Notes under the pieces: model-generated | The model's input: only the letters and a program-made list of their open reading frames with translations | What the model was told of the DNA's origin: nothing | Database searches by the model: none | Shown: one piece after another, positions 43,152-49,015 of the stretch | Layout of the letters: every line of letters begins with the position of its first letter | How positions within the stretch are numbered: position 1 is the stretch's first letter | Assembly (NCBI GenBank): GCA_946537295.1 | Contig: CAMNFQ010000005.1 | Coordinates: 1 to 49,015, forward strand | Length of the DNA: 49,015 nucleotides | Source of the DNA: an uncultured Bacillota bacterium | GTDB lineage: Bacteria; Bacillota_I; Bacilli_A; Erysipelotrichales; Erysipelotrichaceae | Direction: 5' to 3' | Position numbers and translations under genes: made by a program

Positions 43152-44382
43152 CAGACGAAATAAAGTTCTTAAGGCGATCTCAGACAATGCTGCTGTAATG
43201 CTTTTTTCTGGTAAAGCTCCCATGCGTTCAGAAGATGAGGCATATCCTTTTACAGTTGATCGTAATTTCTACTATCTGACTGGTTTAGATAAGGAAGAAA
43301 TGGTCTTACTTATGTATACCATCGATGGTATCAGCAGGCAGACTCTGTTCATCCAGCCATATGATGAAACAATGGCCAGATGGGTAGGTGGACGAATGCT
43401 AAAGGAAGAAGCGAGTGAGATAAGCGAAATAGAAGATGTCAGAGATATCAGTGAACTTGATGATGTTATTGCTTCGTTAATGAATCGTACAAGAAGGATA
43501 CGTTCCTTCAGTTTCTTCTTCGACTTCTGGCATTATGAAATGGAACAGAGTGATACACTGGCTAGCCGATATGCCAAGAAACTGAAAGACAGATATCCAT
43601 ATATCAATACTCAGGATCTGTTTACGATCATGGCAGGCCTAAGACTGCTCAAGGATGAGTATGAGATCTCCTGCATCAGAAAAGCGATCCATACTACCAA
43701 CATCGGTATCCAGCAGATGATGAGAACAATCAAGCCGGGTATAAATGAAATGTCTCTTGAAGGAGTGTTCAATTTTGTACTTGCTCAATCTTTATGCAAT
43801 GAAAACGCCTTTAAGACGATTGCCGCCAGTGGTAAAAGAGCTACGATCCTTCATTATTCCGACAATAATCAGATAGTAGGAGATGATGAACTCTTCCTTT
43901 GTGATCTTGGTGCAACATACGATCACTATTGTGCAGATATTTCCCGTACTTTCCCGGCAAATGGACATTTCAGCGAAAGACAAAAGGAGATCTATCAGAT
44001 CGTCCTTCGTGCTCAACAGATCGTTAAAGAAAACGCCAGAGTTGGCGCTAATATGCGAGACCTGAACAAGATGGTGGTTGATTTCTATCGAAATGAACTT
44101 CCACTTCATGGTCTGAAAAAGGATGTATCCGAATATTATTTCCATTCCGTATCACACCATCTTGGTTTAGATACACATGATATTGATGGCGGTTTAGGTA
44201 CAGCGCTTCAGGCAGGAAATGTCATTACCAATGAACCGGGATTATATATAGCTGATGAAGGAATTGGTATCAGAATTGAAGATGATCTTCTGATAACCGG
44301 TACCGGATGTGAAGTTCTTTCTGCCGAGATCATCAAAGATCCTGATGAGATCGAAGCTTTCATGAATAGCAACCAGCAGTAA
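43135..44382 (+). CDS. Xaa-Pro aminopeptidase, short M24B form
   Basis: Aminopeptidase P with an AMP_N domain (about 1-130) and a pita-bread catalytic domain, 415 aa. Metal ligands: Asp pair in LCDLGATYDHYCADISRTFP, His in SVSHHLGLDTHDID, Glu in TNEPGLYIA, Glu in IRIEDDLLI. ATG 43135 is favoured over 43129 because AAAGGAA is then 7 nt away; it overlaps thiI. It is a different subtype from the 584-aa enzyme at 3324, and the two may differ in substrate length. Confidence 0.95.
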   Translation: MNLYSNRRNKVLKAISDNAAVMLFSGKAPMRSEDEAYPFTVDRNFYYLTGLDKEEMVLLMYTIDGISRQTLFIQPYDETMARWVGGRMLKEEASEISEIEDVRDISELDDVIASLMNRTRRIRSFSFFFDFWHYEMEQSDTLASRYAKKLKDRYPYINTQDLFTIMAGLRLLKDEYEISCIRKAIHTTNIGIQQMMRTIKPGINEMSLEGVFNFVLAQSLCNENAFKTIAASGKRATILHYSDNNQIVGDDELFLCDLGATYDHYCADISRTFPANGHFSERQKEIYQIVLRAQQIVKENARVGANMRDLNKMVVDFYRNELPLHGLKKDVSEYYFHSVSHHLGLDTHDIDGGLGTALQAGNVITNEPGLYIADEGIGIRIEDDLLITGTGCEVLSAEIIKDPDEIEAFMNSNQQ

Positions 44383-44417
44383 TCAATGATCCAACTTCAT
44401 TAAGAGAGAGGTAGCAT

Positions 44418-45083
44418 ATGAAGACCGTAAGATTTTATTATGTAAGACATGGTCAGACCCTGTTTAATGAAATAGGCAAGATGCAGGGCTGGTGTGATTC
44501 GCCATTGACTCAAAAAGGTATTGAAGATGCTTATAGAGCCAGAGAAACATTAAAAGATATTAATTTTAATCGAGCTTATTCATCTTCCAGTGAAAGATGT
44601 ATCGATACTGCCAAGATTATATTAAAAGGCCGAGACTGTAAACTGACAAGTCTGAAAGGCTTAAAGGAATTTAACTTCGGTCGCTTTGAAGGTGCAACGA
44701 TAAGTAATCATCAGCAAGAGATCGATAAACGCCGATTTAATACATATGACTGGAAAGATGTCGGTGGCGAAGATCTTGAGATGCTTAAACATAGAGTTTT
44801 AAAAACCTATGAGAGAATCTTTAATGAATGTGATAAAAACGACAATGTGCTGATTGTCTCACATGGTGCAGTTTTCCTTCATATGCTTGGTTTTATGTTT
44901 GATCTTGATAAAAACTATTATCTGGAACAGATAAAGAAAGGTCCTGAGGAAGATATGCCGATACCTAATGGTTTTGCGGCCATTTTCAACAGAAGTGATT
45001 ATGTCTATGATTTGGATAAGCTGATCAAACGAGATGATTCATTGCTTAGTGATCTGAAGCAATTGAGAGTCTATACTTTCTGA
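44418..45083 (+). CDS. Histidine phosphatase (phosphoglycerate-mutase-like)
   Basis: A branch-1 histidine phosphatase of 221 aa. The phospho-His motif is YYVRHGQTLFNEIGKMQGWCDSPLTQKG near the N terminus; the second catalytic His is in VLIVSHGAVFLHML. Many such proteins are broad phosphatases rather than true mutases; this length and the FGRFEGAT motif favour a phosphatase. AGAGAGAGGTAG precedes ATG 44418. It ends the ezrA unit. Confidence 0.88.
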   Translation: MKTVRFYYVRHGQTLFNEIGKMQGWCDSPLTQKGIEDAYRARETLKDINFNRAYSSSSERCIDTAKIILKGRDCKLTSLKGLKEFNFGRFEGATISNHQQEIDKRRFNTYDWKDVGGEDLEMLKHRVLKTYERIFNECDKNDNVLIVSHGAVFLHMLGFMFDLDKNYYLEQIKKGPEEDMPIPNGFAAIFNRSDYVYDLDKLIKRDDSLLSDLKQLRVYTF

Positions 45084-45092
45084 TATTTGAAT

Positions 45093-45119
45093 AACGCAGG
45101 AAACTGCGTTTTCTGTTTT
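45093..45119 (+). terminator. ezrA-to-phosphatase unit terminator
   Basis: AACGCAG / CTGCGTT, a perfect 7-bp stem with a GAAA tetraloop, followed by TTCTGTTTT. It is 9 nt past the stop. Confidence 0.9.
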
Positions 45120-45151
45120 ACTAATTAACTGCAATAACAAACACAAAAGAC

Positions 45152-45157
45152 TATAAT
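45152..45157 (+). promoter_or_regulatory. -10 element of the lipoprotein gene (leaderless)
   Basis: TATAAT, 7 nt, ATG 45165. CTGCAA sits 17 bp upstream as a weak -35. No ribosome site. Confidence 0.65.
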
Positions 45158-45164
45158 AAAAGAT

Positions 45165-46247
45165 ATGAAAAACTTCTTAAAAACACTGATATTTTTACTA
45201 TGTATCTGTCTTACTGGCTGTAAGAGTGTATCTTTACCTTTGCCAGAACTGGAAGATGGTATGAGAGGGCAACTGGGAATAGACAGAAATATCAACGAAA
45301 AAACGATAGACAAGTATCTGAATAGAAATGATGCGGTATACAGAGATATGCGCATGCTGATCGATGAAGCTGATTATGAAGCGATCGGTGGTGATTCCTA
45401 TCTTTCAGGATATGTCAAAGGATTTGAAGTTGTACCTTTTCCATATCTGTGCAATGTTACTGGTCTACCACCAGAAGTTGGTTCAACTTATAGTGGCAAG
45501 ACTTTATTTACTCAGAATGAAAATGGAGAGTATATTGCCAATTATAAAGAGTCGCTGCATATTCTGGAATCACTTTTTCCTAAGGATAAATATATCTTTC
45601 TGATGTGCGGTGGCGGTGGCTATGCCGGTATGACCAAGAATATGCTGGTAGCTCTAGGTTGGGATGAAACCAAGATCTACAACACTGGTGGTTACTGGTA
45701 TTACGAAGGAAACAACAAGATAGAAACGACGTATGAAGAAGATGGTGAGATCTACTATAATTTTTCATCAGTAGACTATCATCCGATCGTATTTGATTCA
45801 TTGACACAGATCAACGAATCGGGAACTGATAATAAGAACGACCCTGCTGATATGGATGATTTTATTGTTATTGAAAATCCTGAAATGCTTAAACAGATGG
45901 AAGAAGAAAAGAAAACTTTTGCAGCCTATGTCTATCTTCCTGGTTGCGTATCATGTGCCTCTTTCTATCCATATGTTAAAGAGTTCAGTGAAAAAAACAG
46001 CATAGACATGTATGCTGTAAAACTAAGTGATTTCTTTTCTGAGAGTAATTCGATCAGTGATAGGGTATCCTATACACCATCAATGTTTATCTATATTGAT
46101 GGTGAAGTAGCTGCCTACCTTGATCCGGGAAGCAATGATGATCTGCCATATTACCAGAGTACAGAAAATCTGGAAAAGTGGTTTTCAGATCATATCGATA
46201 TTTCGTTATTACAATCGGAATGTGAATCTGCCTGCAAGGTAGAATGA
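45165..46247 (+). CDS. Secreted lipoprotein with rhodanese-like and thioredoxin-like domains
   Basis: A 360-aa protein. A lipoprotein signal ends at LTGC (Cys19). Residues about 55-215 look rhodanese-like: the active-site loop CGGGGYAGMTKNML has Cys148, and WDETKIYNTGGYWYY matches the family's strand after the loop. Residues about 245-345 look thioredoxin-like with CVSC (Cys261, Cys264) and a cis-Pro-type YTPSMFIY. It is predicted to sit on the outer membrane face and handle thiol or sulfane sulfur. It stands alone with its own promoter and meets GH2 tail to tail. The rhodanese call rests on the loop and is the less certain part. Confidence 0.8.
   Translation: MKNFLKTLIFLLCICLTGCKSVSLPLPELEDGMRGQLGIDRNINEKTIDKYLNRNDAVYRDMRMLIDEADYEAIGGDSYLSGYVKGFEVVPFPYLCNVTGLPPEVGSTYSGKTLFTQNENGEYIANYKESLHILESLFPKDKYIFLMCGGGGYAGMTKNMLVALGWDETKIYNTGGYWYYEGNNKIETTYEEDGEIYYNFSSVDYHPIVFDSLTQINESGTDNKNDPADMDDFIVIENPEMLKQMEEEKKTFAAYVYLPGCVSCASFYPYVKEFSEKNSIDMYAVKLSDFFSESNSISDRVSYTPSMFIYIDGEVAAYLDPGSNDDLPYYQSTENLEKWFSDHIDISLLQSECESACKVE
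46165..46190 (-). terminator. Candidate GH2 terminator inside the lipoprotein gene
   Basis: On the minus strand, ATCTGAAAA, a CCAC loop, then TTTT, a bulged C and CAGAT, followed by TTTCTG. It is about 60 nt beyond the GH2 stop, within the lipoprotein's coding sequence. The single bulge and short T-tract make it weaker than its plus-strand counterpart. Confidence 0.45.
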
Positions 46248-47867
46248 TCAGATACACTGTTTTTCATAGATATGCTGAAGATCCTGATTTGCCTGCAGGA
46301 TCTTTTCTTTATTGACTTTTAAGACCTGACGATCATAGGTATAGAGCCCGTTTATTTCTCCTTCGACATCACTGATCTGTGTCATGATGGCTCCACAAAG
46401 GCCATTTATGATAGATGGTTTGTACATTTTTTCATACATGTTGATGATCAGGGAAGTGAGTTCTTCTTCACTTTCAGCTTTGCCATAGCCCCATTTCTTA
46501 CCTTGTGGGCTATGATCTTTCACGCTTCTGATAAAGCCACCACATTCTGACAGTAAAAGAACTCTTTTTCCTGTGTTCAATACTTTATTACGGAAATAGA
46601 TATGATAAGAATCAAAATCGCTCTTGTCATCAAAGAACCATCCTGAGGTGGAATCAAACAGTCTTTCATTATCTAGCGGTTTGAGTATTTCATAAACCTC
46701 GGAAGCATTCTGTTGACCCCAACCTTCGTTATAGATGGTGTATCCGATGATACAAGGATGAGAACTCAGATGACTGATAGTATCTTTACAATGTTGAACA
46801 AAGAAATCATAGCGTTTCTGATCTTTGATCTTCTTTCTGACATTTGTAATTCCAATTGTCGGAAGAATGGTATCGATTATAAAACTGTAGTCGCCGGAAT
46901 TGACCATATCCTGGATGACAAGGATACCGTTTTTATCACAATAATAGTAGAAAGCTTCAGGCTCGATCTTGATGTGTTTTCTTAAACAGTTGAATCCTAG
47001 CTGTTTGATACCAACGATATCTTCTTCATAGCTTTCTATTTTTTCAGGGGTAAAGATACCGTCTTTAAAATATCCCTGATCAAGTAATCCGTTGATAAAT
47101 ACCGGCTTGTTGTTAAGGAAGAATCGTTTGACACCATTTATTTCTTTAACTTGTATCTGTTTCAGTGCAAAATAGGATTCTATCTCATCATTAGCAGTTT
47201 TGATCTTCAGGGTATACAGATAAGGATCATCTGTACTCCATAAATGAGGATTATCGATCTTGATCTCAATATCTTTGGTATTAAAAGAATTATTGTATCC
47301 TTCAAAACTAACTGCGAAGTTTTTGCTTAAAGATTCTATATGGATCTTCAAAGTATCCATTGTGGTAGATATCTTAAGATCATCAATACCTTTTGCATCA
47401 TATGCTTCGATCCAGACACTTTGCCAGATCCCGGATACTGGTGTATACCACATACCGGATGGTTTCTTGCTTTGTTTACCATAGGGATAAAAAGTATCCA
47501 GTGTATCTGTAACAATCACTCTAAGCTGATTGTTATCCTCAATAACATCACTTATATCAATCGAAAAAGGCAGATATCCTCCTTCGTGTTTTGTTATTAA
47601 ATGGTTATTAAGGTAAACTTCACAAAGTTGATCTACTGCTCCAAAATGCAGGATCACTTTATCATTCTTATGATAGAAATCTTCTGGCAAACTGAATGTT
47701 TTTGTATACTCCAGATGTTCCATATCACCTTGATATCCGGAAAGATTGGATTGAGGAGGAAAAGGAACAATTATTGTTTTACCATTCAGATTCCATTCAC
47801 CACAAAGTGAAAAGAAAGAGTCTCTTTTTAACATTGGTCTAGGATAATATGATTGATAGCTGTTCAT
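46248..47867 (-). CDS. Glycoside hydrolase family 2 enzyme (beta-galactosidase/glucuronidase type)
   Basis: A cytosolic retaining glycosidase of 539 aa with no signal peptide. It has an N-terminal jelly-roll sugar-binding domain (about 1-150), a short immunoglobulin-like domain and a TIM barrel. GYTIYNEGWGQ holds the acid/base Glu, and LLLSECGGF is the likely nucleophile Glu. It is somewhat short for GH2. The sugar specificity cannot be read. ATG 47867 is chosen over 47885 because TATAAT lies 6 nt upstream. It is divergent from an SDR gene and convergent with the lipoprotein. Confidence 0.88.
   Translation of the reverse strand: MNSYQSYYPRPMLKRDSFFSLCGEWNLNGKTIIVPFPPQSNLSGYQGDMEHLEYTKTFSLPEDFYHKNDKVILHFGAVDQLCEVYLNNHLITKHEGGYLPFSIDISDVIEDNNQLRVIVTDTLDTFYPYGKQSKKPSGMWYTPVSGIWQSVWIEAYDAKGIDDLKISTTMDTLKIHIESLSKNFAVSFEGYNNSFNTKDIEIKIDNPHLWSTDDPYLYTLKIKTANDEIESYFALKQIQVKEINGVKRFFLNNKPVFINGLLDQGYFKDGIFTPEKIESYEEDIVGIKQLGFNCLRKHIKIEPEAFYYYCDKNGILVIQDMVNSGDYSFIIDTILPTIGITNVRKKIKDQKRYDFFVQHCKDTISHLSSHPCIIGYTIYNEGWGQQNASEVYEILKPLDNERLFDSTSGWFFDDKSDFDSYHIYFRNKVLNTGKRVLLLSECGGFIRSVKDHSPQGKKWGYGKAESEEELTSLIINMYEKMYKPSIINGLCGAIMTQISDVEGEINGLYTYDRQVLKVNKEKILQANQDLQHIYEKQCI
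46278..46312 (+). terminator. Lipoprotein gene terminator inside GH2
   Basis: AAGATCCTG (46278-46286) and CAGGATCTT (46296-46304) form a perfect 9-bp stem with a 9-nt loop, then TTCTTTATT. It is 30 nt past the lipoprotein stop and encodes KILQANQDLQ of GH2 on the other strand. Confidence 0.8.
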
Positions 47868-47873
47868 AATCAA

Positions 47874-47879
47874 ATTATA
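47874..47879 (-). promoter_or_regulatory. -10 element of GH2 (leaderless)
   Basis: TATAAT on the minus strand, 6 nt before ATG 47867. Confidence 0.7.
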
Positions 47880-47890
47880 CATCATTAAGG

Positions 47891-47896
47891 TATAAT
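47891..47896 (+). promoter_or_regulatory. -10 element of the SDR/nitroreductase unit, with leader
   Basis: TATAAT 35 nt before ATG 47932, with an AAGGAT ribosome site at 47918-47923 (8-nt spacing). This is a conventional leader, in contrast to the divergent GH2 promoter 11 bp away. Confidence 0.65.
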
Positions 47897-47931
47897 GAAT
47901 TTGTTCTGAAATAGTATAAGGATTAAATAAT

Positions 47932-48723
47932 ATGGATAAAAAGATCGCAATAGTAACAGGCGGAAGTTCAGGTATTGGCCTTTGGGCAGCACATTATCTT
48001 GCTGAAGATAAATATACAGTTTACGAATTATCCCGTCGAGAGAATGATAACATTGAAATCAAACATCTCAAATGTGATGTAACAGACGAAAAGCAAGTCA
48101 AAGCGGCTATTGAATATGTCATGAAGGAAGAAGGGAAGATTGATCTGGTGATCAATTGTGCCGGTTTTGGAATTTCTGGGGCAGTCGAATTCAGTAAAGC
48201 TGATGATATAAAACGACAATTTGATGTCAATTTCTTTGGAATGGACAATGTGAACAGAAGTGTCATCCCGTATCTTAGACAAAGCAAGGGAAGAATCATT
48301 AATATCTCATCGGTTGCTGCAGTAGCATCTATCCCATTTCAGACCTACTATTCTTCTTGTAAGGCAGCTATTAATTCCTATACGCTGGCATTAGCAAATG
48401 AATTACGTCCTTTTGGCATTAGTGTTTGTGCGATTATGCCTGGTGATACTCATACCGGTTTTACCAAAGCCAGAGAAAAATGTATTGATGGAGACGATCT
48501 GTACCAGGGAAGAATCACAAGATCTGTTGAAAGAATGGAAAAAGATGAACTGGGCGGTGTCGATGCCAAAATTGTTGGCAAGTATATTTATGAGATTGCT
48601 ACAAGAAAGATGGTTAAGCCACTATACACTGTTGGAATACAATACAAGATTATTGTTTTTCTGCTGAAGATCTTGCCATATCGTTTGTCAAACTATCTGA
48701 TCTACAGGATCTATGGGCAATAG
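47932..48723 (+). CDS. Short-chain dehydrogenase/reductase
   Basis: Classical SDR of 263 aa. TGGSSGIGLWAAHYL is the glycine motif, NCAGFGISG the NAG-type motif, and the catalytic residues are Ser in NISSVAAV and Tyr/Lys in YYSSCKAA, where Cys precedes Lys in place of the usual Ala or Ser. The C-terminal third is hydrophobic. It differs from the SDR at 36106 and is not an obvious recent duplicate. A nitroreductase follows 18 bases later, so this may be a small redox operon. Substrate unknown. Confidence 0.88.
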   Translation: MDKKIAIVTGGSSGIGLWAAHYLAEDKYTVYELSRRENDNIEIKHLKCDVTDEKQVKAAIEYVMKEEGKIDLVINCAGFGISGAVEFSKADDIKRQFDVNFFGMDNVNRSVIPYLRQSKGRIINISSVAAVASIPFQTYYSSCKAAINSYTLALANELRPFGISVCAIMPGDTHTGFTKAREKCIDGDDLYQGRITRSVERMEKDELGGVDAKIVGKYIYEIATRKMVKPLYTVGIQYKIIVFLLKILPYRLSNYLIYRIYGQ

Positions 48724-48741
48724 TGAATGGAGGGTGGCGTA

Positions 48742-49015
48742 GTGAACGTTATAGAAGCGATCCATAATAGGCACAGTTATAGAGGCAAATATCTCTCTAA
48801 ATCGGTGCCTAAGAGTGATTTAGTGAAGATAATGGAAGCTGGGATAGCTGCTCCATCAGGATGTAATAAACAGACAACCAGTTTTATTGCAGTGGATGAT
48901 TCAGATACATTAAAGAAGATTAATAAAGTTATAGATCCTCCTGTATGTGAAACAGCACCGGCGATAATTGTGGTATTAACTCAAAGAATAAATGCATATC
49001 GTGACAGATGTTTCG
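48742..49015 (+). CDS. Nitroreductase-family protein, N-terminal part
   Basis: A flavin-dependent oxidoreductase running off the window; 91 residues are visible. It starts at GTG 48742, supported by GGAGGG 7 nt upstream. Seen: HNRHSYRGKYLSK (FMN phosphate-binding Arg-Ser-x-Arg-like region) and AGIAAPSGCNKQTTSF, the APSgxNxQ motif of the family. It is likely co-transcribed with the SDR. Confidence 0.82.
   Translation, partial: MNVIEAIHNRHSYRGKYLSKSVPKSDLVKIMEAGIAAPSGCNKQTTSFIAVDDSDTLKKINKVIDPPVCETAPAIIVVLTQRINAYRDRCF

Noticed and set aside
47260-47810. Plus-strand open frames opposite the GH2 gene
   Set aside because: Antisense shadows of an intact GH2 gene with no family resemblance.
36106-48723. 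The two SDR genes as a recent duplication
   Set aside because: Apart from shared catalytic motifs the sequences differ throughout.

Overview
The window is a dense, low-GC Bacillota (Firmicutes) chromosome segment with the standard genetic code. Likely placement is Erysipelotrichia or a close relative. This rests on gene order (fusA-tuf str operon, rapZ-yvcK-whiA, ezrA-nifS-thiI), AT-rich codon use and gut-anaerobe style content (glycogen operon, several peptidases, a GH2 glycosidase); the exact taxon is inference. No rRNA, tRNA, CRISPR array, insertion sequence or prophage was found, and no gap between genes exceeds 300 bases.

Layout. 152-3283 (-): a class A penicillin-binding protein, divergent from a run with a three-domain aminopeptidase P, ExoA and PepV (3324-7189). 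7231-15335: a HAD phosphatase and a full glycogen operon (pullulanase-like debrancher, glgC, glgD, glgA, glgB). 15332-16000 (-): an AlkD-like protein. 16031-20372: a PPC-domain protein, two G3E (COG0523) GTPases, UppP and a CcdA-TlpA fusion. 20373-25536 (-): a GDPD-family phosphodiesterase and the str operon (rpsL-rpsG-fusA-tuf). 25786-29342: NAD operon pncB-nadE-nadD plus a DUF2804 gene. 29375-30709 (-): PepC. 30796-36894: uvrB-yczE-like, then rapZ-yvcK-whiA-SDR. 36887-37660 (-): RlmA. 37695-38261: gmk. 38323-38928 (-): rpsD. 39150-45083: ezrA-nifS-thiI-pepP-phosphatase. 45165-46247: a rhodanese/thioredoxin lipoprotein. 46248-47867 (-): GH2. 47932 to the end: an SDR and the start of a nitroreductase.

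Two genome-wide habits stand out. First, about thirteen transcription units have a -10 hexamer only 6-8 nt (mostly 6) before the start codon, with no Shine-Dalgarno. They are predicted to be leaderless, and this moves several starts downstream of the longest open frame. Translation genes and most internal operon genes keep AGGAGG-type sites. Second, all four convergent gene pairs (glgB/alkD, ccdA-tlpA/GDPD, SDR/rlmA, lipoprotein/GH2) meet tail to tail with no spacer or overlap. In each case a hairpin plus T-tract for the plus-strand unit lies inside the opposing gene's coding sequence. Terminators that swallow the stop codon (pepV, gmk) and closely interlocked divergent promoters (PBP/pepP, alkD/PPC, rlmA/gmk, rpsD/ezrA) show the same compaction.

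The best candidate for an unrecognised functional module is the PPC protein / His-rich G3E GTPase / second G3E GTPase operon, which looks metal-related. The secreted rhodanese-thioredoxin lipoprotein, possibly fed by the CcdA-TlpA protein, is a second candidate.
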